From assembly GCF_002803845.1 (NCBI RefSeq), contig NZ_CP024986.1, positions 62,001 through 126,000 on the forward strand: a DNA stretch of 64,000 nt, given 5' to 3'. Shown here one piece after another: positions 18,449 to 26,637 of the stretch (position 1 is the first letter of the stretch; each line of letters begins with the position of its first letter). Under the pieces are notes generated by a model. That model had not been told where the DNA came from. It saw only the letters and a list, made by a program, of their open reading frames with translations, and made no database searches. Origin of the DNA: Streptomyces lavendulae subsp. lavendulae. Lineage in GTDB: Bacteria; Actinomycetota; Actinomycetes; Streptomycetales; Streptomycetaceae. The position numbers and the translations under genes were made by a program.

Positions 18449-18469
18449 GAGAGGTGTTGCCTTCCTCAG

Positions 18470-18490
18470 TCTGTGGTCTGTGGTCTGTGG
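18470..18490. repeat. Three tandem copies of TCTGTGG
   Basis: Three perfect copies of the 7-mer TCTGTGG run into a degenerate GT-rich tail (to about 18510) just upstream of the DUF4865 start, on the other side of that gene from the CGACCGC array. Confidence 0.75.
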
Positions 18491-18608
18491 TTGGTGGTCG
18501 GTTGGCCGACGGGCCGGTGCGGTCTGCGTGGGACATGGGCTTCGGCAACCTGGAAGCAGGCAGGGCCGGTCGTCCCGCCGCCCCTCGCCGAGCGAACCGC
18601 GGGGTGCG

Positions 18609-19493
18609 TCACGCGCCGCTCGGTACGCCTGCGTTCGTGAGAATGTCGCGTGCCGGCAGCGCCGTGCTCTGGGCGGCGGTCAGACCGGAGGCCGCCAGGT
18701 GGGCGTCCACGATCCGAAGGCCGGCCGCATATCCGGCGAAGTCAGGCAGTCCGACGGGCTGGTGCCCCATGTGCCGTGCGGTGGCGTCGCCGTACACGTA
18801 CGCGGGCAGGTTCTGCATCCCGGCCACATCGATCCCGGCCGCGACCTTCTCGTAGACGTCGTCCAGTTCCGGGCCGGACAGCGTCGTCGCCCAGGGCCCC
18901 ATGGCCGGCGCACCCGCCAGTTCCCGCACGAACGCCTCCGCCAGCCCCTCGGCCACGACCTGCTCGCCGACCGTGACCGTCATCGGATTCCAGACCACAT
19001 TGGCATAGCGCACGTTGTGGTGGAGCTCGTGCGCCGCGACGTAGCCGATCTTCGCCAGGCTGGTCTCGGTGGGCCACATCGTCAGCTGGATCGCCCCCGG
19101 GATGCCCCCCATACCGAGGTAGCCGGCGTTGCGAACCGTCAGCAGGTCGTCATCGGGGTCTCCGAGTACCAGGACGACATGCACGGTCTCGGCGGTCTTG
19201 ACGCCGGGCACCGCACCGCTCAGTCGCTCCCACGCCGCGGCGAGACAGTCCGCGATCCGGCCCCACACGTCCGCGTCCCGCATCTGACCCAGGGCCGTCA
19301 GGTAGCGCGGGTCCTCACGGTCGATCCGGAAGCCGCTGCCCATCCGGTGCATCTGGACCACGTCGATGCCCACCGCGGACATCACGCCGTGCAGAGGGCT
19401 GAGCATGTCCCGTAGGGCCTCGGGCCGCTCCGTCAGCGGGCGCTGCAGGAGATCGAGCATGGCGGACGCCGTGTCATGAACAATGATCTTCAT
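18609..19493 (-). CDS. Predicted Zn-dependent protease (DUF2268-like)
   Basis: A 294-residue soluble protein. The segment YVAAHELHHNVRY at about residue 155 contains HELHH, a HExxH zinc-protease motif, and GEQVVAEGLAEAFVREL downstream would give the third ligand (glutamate) of a gluzincin-like site. MKIIVHDTASAMLDLL at the start fits the DUF2268 family of putative peptidases. No signal peptide is visible, so it is probably cytoplasmic. It shares its strand with the DUF4865 gene, 160 nt downstream. Substrate and link to the cluster are unknown. Confidence 0.75.
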   Translation of the reverse strand: MKIIVHDTASAMLDLLQRPLTERPEALRDMLSPLHGVMSAVGIDVVQMHRMGSGFRIDREDPRYLTALGQMRDADVWGRIADCLAAAWERLSGAVPGVKTAETVHVVLVLGDPDDDLLTVRNAGYLGMGGIPGAIQLTMWPTETSLAKIGYVAAHELHHNVRYANVVWNPMTVTVGEQVVAEGLAEAFVRELAGAPAMGPWATTLSGPELDDVYEKVAAGIDVAGMQNLPAYVYGDATARHMGHQPVGLPDFAGYAAGLRIVDAHLAASGLTAAQSTALPARDILTNAGVPSGA

Positions 19494-19637
19494 GACCTGG
19501 GACCGTAGGGCCTCACGTTACGGGAGGTTCAACCGTCAGGTTCTCCGCCCCGGTTCCTCCCGCACCACCACCTGACTCACCCGGTCGATCACGACCCGAC
19601 GGACAGGGGACGGCTCCGCTCCGCGCAGCGGAAAGCG

Positions 19638-19670
19638 CCGGGCCGGGCCCTTGACGGGGACCCGGCCCGG
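19638..19670. terminator. Terminator of the PLP decarboxylase gene
   Basis: CCGGGCCGGG at 19638-19647 pairs perfectly with CCCGGCCCGG at 19661-19670, with further C/G pairing in the loop, 21 nt after the decarboxylase stop. The 190-nt gap around it shows nothing else. Confidence 0.65.
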
Positions 19671-19690
19671 GTGGGGGGTGAACAGGGGGG

Positions 19691-21100
19691 TCAGGAGGAA
19701 GGGGCGGCGGCCAGCTCCGCGGCAAGGGCTTCGCGGATGACGGCCGCACTGCGGTCCACGTCGTCCTCGGTGGTGCGCCAGTTGACGACCGAGATGCGCA
19801 TCGCGGCCCGGCCCTCCCACACCGTGCCGCCGAACCAGCAGACGCCGCTCTCCTGGATCCGCGCGATCACGTTCCGGGTGACCCGGTCGTCGTCCCCGAA
19901 GCGGACCAACAGCTGGTTCAGGACGACGTCGTTGAGGAGCTCCACCCCCTCCACCCCCGCCAGGTGCCCCTCGAAGCGCCGCACGTGCGCACAGCAGCGT
20001 TCGACGAGGTCCGCGACCCCCGACCGGCCCAGGGAGCGCAGCGCGGCCCAGACCGGCAGGCTGCGGGCGCGCCGGGAGAAGTCGGGGACCCACTCGATCG
20101 CGTCGCGTTCCCCGTCGGTGCCGGGCGGGAGGTACCCGGCCCGCTCGTTGAGCATGGCGGCCCGGTGCGCCTCGGGGTGCGCGATGACCACGATCCCGCA
20201 GTCGTAGGGGACGTTGAGCCACTTGTGGGCGTCCAGCGCCCAGGAGTCGGCCCGCTCCACGCCCTCGACGAGGGGGCGCAGCCGCGGGCTGGCGGCGGCC
20301 CACAGGCCGAAGGCACCGTCGACGTGCACCCAGGCCCCGTACCGGTGCGCGATGTCGCAGACCTCGCCGACCGGGTCGATGGCGCCGGAGTTGACGTCGC
20401 CGATCTGCGCGCAGACGATGACGGGCCCGTCCAGGCCGGCCAGGGTGCGCTCCAGTTCGGCGGGGATCATGCGGCCCTTGTCGTCGACCGGCACGTTGCG
20501 GATGCGGGCGGTGCCGAAGCCGAGGTAGCGGGCGGCCAGGTCGATGGTCATGTGGTGCTGGGCGCCGGCGACGATGGCCACGTCGGGCGCGCCGCCCAGG
20601 CCCTCGCGCTCCACGTCCCAGCCGGCCTCGGCGAGGAGTTTGTGGCGGGCGGCGGCCAGGGAGGTCAGGTGGGCCATGGTGCAGCCGGTGGGGAAGCCGA
20701 CGGAGGCGTGCGCGGGCAGGCCCAGGAGTTCCAGGACCCACTGCGCGGCGACGTCCTCGGCGACGGCGATGGCCGGTGAGAGGTTGTAGAGGCTGGCGGT
20801 CTGGTCGTAGGCGGCGACGAGCCAGTCGGTGGCGATGGCCACGGGGAGGGTGCCGCCGGTGACGTAGCCGAAGTAGCGGGGGCCGTTGGCGGTGGGGATG
20901 CCGCCCTCGGCGACGGCCCGGCCGATGAGTTCGATGGTGTCGGTCGCCGTGCCCGGCCCGGCGGGCAGCGGGCCACCGAACATTTTCAGCAATTGTTCGG
21001 AACCGGCAGTGGCACCGACCGGCCGATCGGCGAGACCCGCCAGATATTCGGTGGCCTGCTGATAGGCCAATGCGAGAGGCGCACTGTCTGCTGTGGTCAT
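19691..21100 (-). CDS. PLP-dependent group II amino-acid decarboxylase
   Basis: A 469-residue fold-type I PLP enzyme of the aromatic-amino-acid/glutamate decarboxylase group. The Schiff-base lysine is in DAHKWLN (about K293), the cofactor aspartate in WVHVDGAFG (about D261), and H182 of AGAQHHMTID would stack on PLP. It removes CO2 from an amino acid to give a primary amine. In valanimycin biosynthesis a (different) decarboxylase supplies the amine that the N-hydroxylase oxidises, so this enzyme is the likely amine source for the N-hydroxylase at 31661-32803. The substrate is not readable by eye. Its promoter is SARP-box-like and the mRNA is probably leaderless. Confidence 0.88.
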   Translation of the reverse strand: MTTADSAPLALAYQQATEYLAGLADRPVGATAGSEQLLKMFGGPLPAGPGTATDTIELIGRAVAEGGIPTANGPRYFGYVTGGTLPVAIATDWLVAAYDQTASLYNLSPAIAVAEDVAAQWVLELLGLPAHASVGFPTGCTMAHLTSLAAARHKLLAEAGWDVEREGLGGAPDVAIVAGAQHHMTIDLAARYLGFGTARIRNVPVDDKGRMIPAELERTLAGLDGPVIVCAQIGDVNSGAIDPVGEVCDIAHRYGAWVHVDGAFGLWAAASPRLRPLVEGVERADSWALDAHKWLNVPYDCGIVVIAHPEAHRAAMLNERAGYLPPGTDGERDAIEWVPDFSRRARSLPVWAALRSLGRSGVADLVERCCAHVRRFEGHLAGVEGVELLNDVVLNQLLVRFGDDDRVTRNVIARIQESGVCWFGGTVWEGRAAMRISVVNWRTTEDDVDRSAAVIREALAAELAAAPSS

Positions 21101-21106
21101 AGTACT

Positions 21107-21139
21107 AACCTAGGGCGCGGGCACTGACGTACGACTGAC
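21107..21139 (-). promoter_or_regulatory. SARP-like promoter of the decarboxylase, leaderless
   Basis: On the minus strand, GTCAGTC (21139-21133) and GTCAGTG (21128-21122) are 11 bp apart. Nine bp then separate the second from the -10 TAGGTT (21112-21107). The ATG at 21100 lies 6 nt after the -10, so transcription would start at or next to the start codon. Confidence 0.6.
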
Positions 21140-21270
21140 GAATTTGGCCGGAACAACCGGTTACCCCGACTCCGTGGACTTCACGGGCCGTTGGACTGTA
21201 TTACTTTCTCCTGTGGCCCGGTCCGACCGGCGGGCCGCCCGTGCCGAGCCATGAGACATGAGGAGTCCCG

Positions 21271-21627
21271 ATGTCCGACGAGCAGACACGCAAGGTTATC
21301 GACCAGTTCAACCAGGCATTCCAGCAGCACGACCCCAGCCTGCTGAAGGACCTCCTCGCCGAGAACTGCCGGCTGGAGAACTCCGGCCCGGCTCCCGACG
21401 GTTCCAAGCACGTCGGCTACGACGAATGTCTGCAGTTCTGGAGCGCCATCGCGGGCAACGAGGGAATGACCTTCGAGGTGGAGGAGGTCTGGACGGCCGG
21501 CGAGCGCGCGGTGTGCCGCTGGACGCTGCGCTGGGGCGGCGGTCCGCAGGACTTCGTGCGGGGCGTGAACGTGACCCGCCTCGAAGGCGGACTGATCGTC
21601 GAGAGCTTCGGCTACGTCAAGGGCTGA
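21271..21627 (+). CDS. SnoaL-like NTF2-fold protein
   Basis: A 118-residue protein with a good AGGAG site before the ATG at 21271. DQFNQAFQQHDPSLLKDLLA followed by ENCRLENSGPAPDGSKHVGY and alternating strands (EVEEVWTAGERAVCRWTLRW) is a clear SnoaL/NTF2 pattern. Such proteins act as cyclases, isomerases or epoxide hydrolases, or simply bind ligand. It is divergent from the decarboxylase. No catalytic assignment is possible. Confidence 0.78.
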   Translation: MSDEQTRKVIDQFNQAFQQHDPSLLKDLLAENCRLENSGPAPDGSKHVGYDECLQFWSAIAGNEGMTFEVEEVWTAGERAVCRWTLRWGGGPQDFVRGVNVTRLEGGLIVESFGYVKG

Positions 21628-21643
21628 TCCCCGGAAAACCCGA

Positions 21644-21687
21644 AAAGGAGGGGGCACGGGCCGCATGCGGCCCGTGCCCCCTCCTTT
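21644..21687. terminator. Perfect 44-bp palindromic terminator
   Basis: A perfect palindrome with 22-bp arms (AAAGGAGGGGGCACGGGCCG then CA at the centre) spans 21644-21687 between two convergent genes. The A-rich left and T-rich right ends make it a good terminator in both directions. Confidence 0.85.
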
Positions 21688-21725
21688 CGCGCTTCCGCGC
21701 TTTCGCGCGCCGTTCCCCGCCGGTG

Positions 21726-22106
21726 TCAGCCGAGCTGGGAGACGATCATCACGCAGTCCTCCAGCGCCTTCGTGGCGTGGCCCTTGCCGTGCGTGTCCTC
21801 GACCAGCTGGGTGTTGCCGGGCACGAAGGTGCGCCAGGTGCCGTCGCTGACACCGCACTCCATCCGGCCGCTGACCAGGGTCATGATCTGGCGGCGCGGC
21901 GCCGGGTGGAAGTCGCCGAACCATCCGGCCGGGATGTAGAGGTAGACGGCCTGCTTGGCCGGCACGCCCTCGGAGACGAAGAGCGACGGCGCGGGCGGGG
22001 CGAAATTCACCGCCGTCACCTCAAGCGTCTCGTCGATGAAATGCGATTCCCCGTTCTCGTCGGCGTACAGACGCGATACGGCAATCTTGGCGGTCTCGGC
22101 GCTCAC
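21726..22106 (-). CDS. Small cupin protein
   Basis: A 126-residue single-domain cupin-like protein. AVYLYIPAGWFGDFHPAPRRQIMTLVSG and ECGVSDGTWRTFVPGNTQLVEDT resemble the two cupin motifs. The first keeps one histidine and the second shows no clear glutamate or histidine pair except in EDTHGKGHATK, so metal binding is uncertain. It is convergent with the SnoaL-like gene and divergent from the tRNA-like gene. A SARP-like box pair precedes it. Confidence 0.72.
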   Translation of the reverse strand: MSAETAKIAVSRLYADENGESHFIDETLEVTAVNFAPPAPSLFVSEGVPAKQAVYLYIPAGWFGDFHPAPRRQIMTLVSGRMECGVSDGTWRTFVPGNTQLVEDTHGKGHATKALEDCVMIVSQLG

Positions 22107-22151
22107 GGGAACTCCCCTGGTACCAGATTCGTAGTGGCTCGATCGTCTTCG

Positions 22152-22183
22152 ACTATCCCAGTCACCACTGATGGCCCCCTGAC
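22152..22183 (-). promoter_or_regulatory. SARP-like promoter of the cupin gene
   Basis: On the minus strand, GTCAGGG (22183-22177) and ATCAGTG (22172-22166) are 11 bp apart. After 8 bp comes GATAGT (22157-22152), a possible -10. It is back-to-back with the site at 22202-22245. Confidence 0.5.
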
Positions 22184-22201
22184 CGGTGCCCGTATTCCCT
22201 T

Positions 22202-22245
22202 CTCAGATATTCATCAGCACGCTGTCAGCCGTCCCGTGCCAAGCT
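22202..22245 (+). promoter_or_regulatory. SARP-like promoter in front of the tRNA-like gene
   Basis: CTCAGAT (22202), ATCAGCA (22213) and GTCAGCC (22224) are spaced exactly 11 bp. CAAGCT (22240-22245) follows 9 bp after the last repeat as a possible -10. Transcription would start about 10-15 nt before the tRNA-like sequence. Confidence 0.55.
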
Positions 22246-22264
22246 GATGTCACAGAAAGGCCGA

Positions 22265-22350
<86 letters not shown>

Positions 22351-22366
22351 TGGTGCTCATCCCAGG

Positions 22367-22402
22367 CACGCGCATCCCGATCCGGTACCAGGGGTGCGCG
22401 TG
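22367..22402 (+). terminator. Hairpin terminator after the tRNA-like gene
   Basis: CACGCGCATCCC (22367-22378) pairs with GGGGTGCGCGTG (22391-22402), with one G-U wobble, followed by TCTTT. It lies 18 nt after the tRNA-like sequence, as expected for an independent small-RNA unit. Confidence 0.65.
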
Positions 22403-22414
22403 TCTTTGGCATGA

Positions 22415-22452
22415 GGGGCCCCGCACCCACCCGCAGCAGTGTGCGGGGCCCC
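22415..22452. terminator. Second hairpin before the diiron gene
   Basis: GGGGCCCCGCAC (22415-22426) pairs perfectly with GTGCGGGGCCCC (22441-22452) over a 14-nt loop. It probably backs up the first terminator. The stretch 22453-22647 is GC-rich and shows no convincing promoter or gene to me. Confidence 0.6.
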
Positions 22453-22647
22453 GCGAGCGCCTCCCTTCGTCCCCGGACCCGCGGCACGCGGCGCGCGGTG
22501 CGGGCGCGGCCGGCCGGCACTCCGCCCACCGGCATCCCGCCCGCCCCGGGCCCTTCCGCCCGCGGGTCCCGTCGACGGATCCGCACCCACTTCCCCATCT
22601 CCGGCGCGACCCGAACAGGCGTCGTTTTCCGAGCGACCCCGAGAGAC

Positions 22648-23757
22648 ATGGAGACGCAGTTGCCCAGCACCGACAACCACACCGTGCCCACGATCCGCAG
22701 GACCGACGCCGCCGCGCTCGTGGAGGAGGTCTCCTCCTGGCTGACCGTGGACGCCGACGAGATCGACGCCAAGTTCCTGGGCGAGCGCTCGCGCGTCGTC
22801 GAGGCGGTCGGCGAGATGAACTCCGCCGCCGTCGCCGGCCCCGACCGGGCCGACGCCCACTACCACCAGCAGCTCCTTCTGTCGCGCATCTACCAGACGG
22901 TGATGCAGATACCGGACCAGCCGACGGCCGAGGGCTCGGTGCTGCTGCACGAGGTCACCCGGATGCTGGAGAACGCCACCCTGGCCGCCGAGGACGCCCA
23001 CCTGGAGCCGGGTCTCCTGGAGTCGGCGCCCACCGAGCCCAAGCAGTTCCTGTCCTGGCTCAAGCAGCTGGTGCGCAAGCACCGCGCCTTCAAGCACCCC
23101 TACTACACCGACTTCATCAACCGCGAGGCGCAGCGCGAGGACCTGCGCACCTACGTCATCCAGGAGTCGCTGATCGACGGCCGCTTCGACGACTTCCTCG
23201 CGATGATGCAGATCGGTACGGCCGGCGCCAGCAAGATGGAGATCGCCGGGAACTACTGGGACGAGATGGGCAACGGCGATCCCGAGGCCGTGCACACCCA
23301 CCTCTTCAACAAGATCTACGAGGTGTTCGACGTCCGCACCGAGGACCTCGAAGCCGCCATGACCACCACCGACCTGCACTCCGGCAACCTCGCGGTGCTG
23401 CTGTGCCGGTACCGCCACCTCTACCCGGAGGCGGTCGGCTTCCTCGGCATGACCGAGTGGCTGGCCCCCGACCGGTTCCGCAACGTCGTCCGGGCCTGGG
23501 AGCGCCTGGGCCTGCCCGAGGTCGGCATCACCTACCACCGGCTGCACATCACCATCGACTCGCAGCACGCGGCGGGCTGGTTCCACAACGTGGTCATCCC
23601 GAGCGCCGACACCGCGTACATGCGCCGCGGCATCGCCCGGGGCGCCCTGTGGCGGGCCAACTCCTCGGCCCGGCACCTCGACGAGCGCCTGGACCTGGCC
23701 CGGCCCGGCACGGACCGGGCCGCCGCCGCCGAGCGCACGCCCGTCGCCGCGGGCTGA
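22648..23757 (+). CDS. Heme-oxygenase-like diiron oxidase family protein
   Basis: A 369-residue protein of the iron-containing redox-enzyme (heme-oxygenase-like diiron oxidase, HDO) group. The segment YWDEMGNGDPEAVHTHLF and the later HITIDSQHAAGWFH carry the Glu/His and Asp/His ligand pattern of that superfamily. Members include UndA, CADD and N-oxygenases such as BesC or SznF-type domains. They typically oxidise amines or cleave amino-acid carbon chains with O2. The ATG at 22648 has only a weak GAGAG nearby. It lies 3 nt before the next gene. A much larger relative is encoded at 57614-59908. An N-oxidation role would suit this cluster, but that is inference. Confidence 0.8.
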   Translation: METQLPSTDNHTVPTIRRTDAAALVEEVSSWLTVDADEIDAKFLGERSRVVEAVGEMNSAAVAGPDRADAHYHQQLLLSRIYQTVMQIPDQPTAEGSVLLHEVTRMLENATLAAEDAHLEPGLLESAPTEPKQFLSWLKQLVRKHRAFKHPYYTDFINREAQREDLRTYVIQESLIDGRFDDFLAMMQIGTAGASKMEIAGNYWDEMGNGDPEAVHTHLFNKIYEVFDVRTEDLEAAMTTTDLHSGNLAVLLCRYRHLYPEAVGFLGMTEWLAPDRFRNVVRAWERLGLPEVGITYHRLHITIDSQHAAGWFHNVVIPSADTAYMRRGIARGALWRANSSARHLDERLDLARPGTDRAAAAERTPVAAG

Positions 23758-23760
23758 GCC

Positions 23761-24444
23761 GTGCCGACGGGTGCGCACGGGCTGCGCGAGCACGGCTTCG
23801 CGCCGGTCGTCCTGCCGCCGGTCCCGGCGGCGGTCACGGCGGGCTTCCGCGACCACCCGTACCGCACGCTGCGGCTGCGGATGTCCTGGACGGCGGACGA
23901 CGACTGGCTCTTCCAGTACGTCCCGCCGTCCGGGGCGCCCGCGCCGGGCGGTCCGGTACGCGACCTCGCGGACCGGCGCCTGGCGGCGGGACTCGGCTCC
24001 CTCCTGCGGGGCACGCTCAGCGGTCCGTGGCTGGACGTCCACGCCGACTGGCTGATCGCCCTGCACCGCATCCGGACGGTCGCCCCGGCGGGGACGACGG
24101 TCCGGTTGGCCCCACCCGAACCCCCCTCACCGGACTGCGAATTCACCCTCCTGGCCCTCCTGGGCCGGGAGGGCGAGGGCAGCCTGCGCTCCCGCCTCCA
24201 CGGCCCGGCCGGGTCCTCGGAGACGGCGCTGCGTCCCGGCCAGGGTCTCCTCCTCGACCGCCGCACCGTCATCGACGACCTCCACGACCTGCTGGCCGGC
24301 CCCGGCGGCCCGGTGACCCAGGACCTCCTGACCGCCCACCTCTCCCCGGCCTCCGGCCCGCCGGCCTCGGCCCTGCGCATCCGCCCGATGCTGGTCCGCG
24401 GCCCGACCGGCACCCTCCTCCACACCCGCCCGGCCCTGCGCTGA
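23761..24444 (+). CDS. Possible degenerate 2OG-Fe dioxygenase-like protein
   Basis: A 227-residue protein starting at the GTG at 23761, 3 nt after the diiron gene stop and without its own clear ribosome binding site, so it is translated as part of that pair. The middle part (LDVHADWLIALHRIR, then SPDCEFTLLALLGREG and LRPGQGLLLDRRTVIDDLHD) follows the outline of the 2OG-Fe dioxygenase family PF10014. However, the HxD iron motif expected near SPDCEF is not present. It is either a non-catalytic partner of the diiron protein or another family altogether. Confidence 0.45.
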   Translation: MPTGAHGLREHGFAPVVLPPVPAAVTAGFRDHPYRTLRLRMSWTADDDWLFQYVPPSGAPAPGGPVRDLADRRLAAGLGSLLRGTLSGPWLDVHADWLIALHRIRTVAPAGTTVRLAPPEPPSPDCEFTLLALLGREGEGSLRSRLHGPAGSSETALRPGQGLLLDRRTVIDDLHDLLAGPGGPVTQDLLTAHLSPASGPPASALRIRPMLVRGPTGTLLHTRPALR

Positions 24445-24453
24445 CCGACACCC

Positions 24454-24485
24454 GACCCCCTCCCGCCACCCGGCGGGAGGGGGTC
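24454..24485. terminator. Bidirectional terminator
   Basis: GACCCCCTCCCGCC (24454-24467) pairs perfectly with GGCGGGAGGGGGTC (24472-24485) over ACCC, between convergent genes and touching the HD gene stop codon. Confidence 0.8.
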
Positions 24486-25062
24486 ACCCCTTCTCACCCA
24501 GCGCGTTCCGCAACCAGTCCAACGGGCCCTGCCCCAGCAGTTCGTCGGCGAGCCGCCGCCCGGTCTCCGTCGTCAGCCGTCCCCGGCTGTTGTCGACCCA
24601 CCGCTGCGCGGCCGCGTACCCCTGCGCGCGGTACTCGATGCCCTGGAGCATGCACTCCAGCTTGTCGGCGTCCCGCGCACAGACCGCCTCCGGCGAATCC
24701 CCGGCCTCGTACTCGGCGACCAGCTCCCGGATCGCCGAGGCCAGCACGTCGGGCATGCCGGCGGTCTGATCGGCCGTCACGGCCTTCGGGTCGCCCGCCG
24801 GCGCGTACTTCTTCCCGAGGTGGTTCACGTCCCCGGTCCGGGTCTCCTGCGTGTCGTGCCACACCGCGAGGAACGCGGCCCGCGCGGGATCGGCGCCCTC
24901 CAGCTTCGCGATGACCGAGGCGATCAGCGAGGCCCGCCACGAGTGCTCGGCAACGCTCTCGGGCTGCTTGACCCCGGCCATCCACCAGCCCGTACGGGCC
25001 GTGTTCTTCAGCGTCCCCGCCTCGTAGAGGAACCGTGCCACCGCGGACAGGTCGTCAGCCAC
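24484..25062 (-). CDS. HD-domain hydrolase (YfbR-like)
   Basis: A 192-residue HD-superfamily phosphohydrolase. ESVAEHSWRASLIASVI and FLAVWHDTQETRTGD supply the H...HD metal ligands, and a later DADKLE the final aspartate, as in 5'-deoxynucleotidases of the YfbR/HDDC2 type. The GTG at 25062 is chosen because GAAGGAGA is ideally spaced upstream. It lies 14 nt downstream of the XRE regulator on the same strand. It is probably nucleotide housekeeping and has no visible link to the biosynthetic genes. Confidence 0.85.
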   Translation of the reverse strand: MADDLSAVARFLYEAGTLKNTARTGWWMAGVKQPESVAEHSWRASLIASVIAKLEGADPARAAFLAVWHDTQETRTGDVNHLGKKYAPAGDPKAVTADQTAGMPDVLASAIRELVAEYEAGDSPEAVCARDADKLECMLQGIEYRAQGYAAAQRWVDNSRGRLTTETGRRLADELLGQGPLDWLRNALGEKG

Positions 25063-25076
25063 GTCTGTTCTCCTTC

Positions 25077-26192
25077 TCACGCCTCGGCGAGGCGGAATGC
25101 GTACCGGATCCCCTCCAGCTCCCGACGCGCTCGCGTCGAGGGCCTGGTGACATCCAACAGCACCGGAAGTCGATCGCGGAGGGCGCGTACGGGCGTGGAC
25201 GTCGTCCGGAGAAGGCCGGGCCGCGCCGCGAGCAGCGCCCACAAGGTGTGCACATTCAGGTCGAAGAATCCGCGCTCCGGAGCCAAGCTCGCCACGAGGT
25301 GCTGGAACAACTTATGGCCGTGCCACGCCGGGGCGGAAGAATCGGCGATGAAGTCGTCCGACAGTTGAAGGTGCGTCGACTCGCCGACCCAATAAGCCCA
25401 GTAGCTCAGGTTCGCGCTTTCACCCGCGTCGTTGTCCTCCAGGGTGGAGGTGATGAAGTGGCTCATGCGGTCTCGGTCCCCCCGGCGGGCGGCGACGGCG
25501 GCCACTGAGCGGGCGTTCAACCACTGGGTGAGCCAATTGTCGGGCCGCTGTGCCTTCTGCTGCTGTGCGAGCCAGTCAAAGGTGTCCGCCGCGTCGTCGT
25601 ATCCGGCCAGGTAGAGGGCTTGGCGGCGCAATAGGAACTCGCCCGCACGTGCTTCCTCAGCTGTGTGCCGTATGCGGCGGAAGAACCGGTGCCGGTCGTC
25701 CGCGGAGAGTTCCGGCCCGGTGGGCACCGGACCACGGCGTGGGCGAGCCAAGCCTTGGACGCTGCGCATCGATTCGGGTGTCACGCCGTTCAAGGGCCAG
25801 GTCAGCACCTCAACCAGGTCGCGCTGCATGACCCACACACCCAAGGGGTTCTCGTACGCAGGCCCGTCGTCGTGGAGGGCGCTCGCCAGGACTACATCGG
25901 CCTCCAGAGCCTTGTCCAGGGCGATGAGCAGCGGCGGGCTGACGCCCATCCGCATGAGGCGGTGCCGGTGGATGAGCATCTGGCCGACGGCCAGCGAGGT
26001 CAACGGACGCCTCCCGGATTCCCAACCGGCAATCGTGTCCATGGACACGCAGAAAGCCTCAGCGAACGACTCTTGCGTGTGGTCGAGCTGCTCCCGGATG
26101 ACTCGGAAGACATAGCCGGACACTATGCCACCGCGACGGCGCTGCTGACTTCCCTGACTGCTGGTACGGGTGGATTTCTGCGTGCCGGTCAT
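25077..26192 (-). CDS. XRE-type helix-turn-helix regulator, large
   Basis: A 371-residue cytoplasmic regulator. The helix-turn-helix lies near residues 30-85: FRVIREQLDHTQESFAEAF with the recognition region SMDTIAGWESGRRPL. The long C-terminal part is alpha-helical and TPR-like (RRQALYLAGYDDAADTFDWL), a layout common in Streptomyces regulators paired with small partner proteins. The ATG at 26192 begins MTGTQKSTRTS. It is divergent from the small-protein operon at 26311-27585, which it may control. Confidence 0.82.
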   Translation of the reverse strand: MTGTQKSTRTSSQGSQQRRRGGIVSGYVFRVIREQLDHTQESFAEAFCVSMDTIAGWESGRRPLTSLAVGQMLIHRHRLMRMGVSPPLLIALDKALEADVVLASALHDDGPAYENPLGVWVMQRDLVEVLTWPLNGVTPESMRSVQGLARPRRGPVPTGPELSADDRHRFFRRIRHTAEEARAGEFLLRRQALYLAGYDDAADTFDWLAQQQKAQRPDNWLTQWLNARSVAAVAARRGDRDRMSHFITSTLEDNDAGESANLSYWAYWVGESTHLQLSDDFIADSSAPAWHGHKLFQHLVASLAPERGFFDLNVHTLWALLAARPGLLRTTSTPVRALRDRLPVLLDVTRPSTRARRELEGIRYAFRLAEA

Positions 26193-26310
26193 GACCGCTC
26201 CTCTGCCTGCAACCAGGGCCAAATTACCCGTACCGCAGGTCACTTCGAGCGATATGACGCCATATCTACGCTCGTCTCACCACTCGCTGACGACAGCAGG
26301 GAGCACCGCC

Positions 26311-26637
26311 ATGGACCCAGGCGAGACGCAGACGATCGAGCACCTCATCCGGCGGGCGATCGTGCCCTACTCGGAGCGGCCGGACGCCGAGGCCGTCGCG
26401 TGCCTCATCGACGGTCTGATCACCCACGGGCAGGCGCTCCACGCCCAGGTGACCGCGATCCCCGGCACCCGGCGGACGGAGCGCACCGCAGCGGCCCTGG
26501 CCGAGTGGTCGTACTTCGTCGACGCCGGCCCGACGGGGCGGGGCGACCACGCGAACTGGAACCACGCCCGCGCCCTGGCCCGGATCCTGCGGAACCTCCA
26601 CTCCACCCGCGCCGAACAGTCGAGCAGGACCCGGTGA
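26311..26637 (+). CDS. Small helical protein, DUF6415-like
   Basis: A 108-residue protein of unknown function from the ATG at 26311, with GGGAG 10 nt upstream. The TIEHLIRRAIVPYSERPDAE start and the alternating hydrophobic helices recall the DUF6415 proteins common in Streptomyces next to XRE regulators; this resemblance is from memory and weak. Its stop overlaps the GTG of the following micro-ORF, so the two are coupled. Confidence 0.55.
   Translation: MDPGETQTIEHLIRRAIVPYSERPDAEAVACLIDGLITHGQALHAQVTAIPGTRRTERTAAALAEWSYFVDAGPTGRGDHANWNHARALARILRNLHSTRAEQSSRTR

Noticed and set aside
14577..18548. A 1323-codon open frame on the minus strand
   Set aside because: It runs antisense to the membrane protein and sulfite reductase genes, which have clear motifs; its translation is low-complexity and lacks domains. 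High GC content alone produces it.
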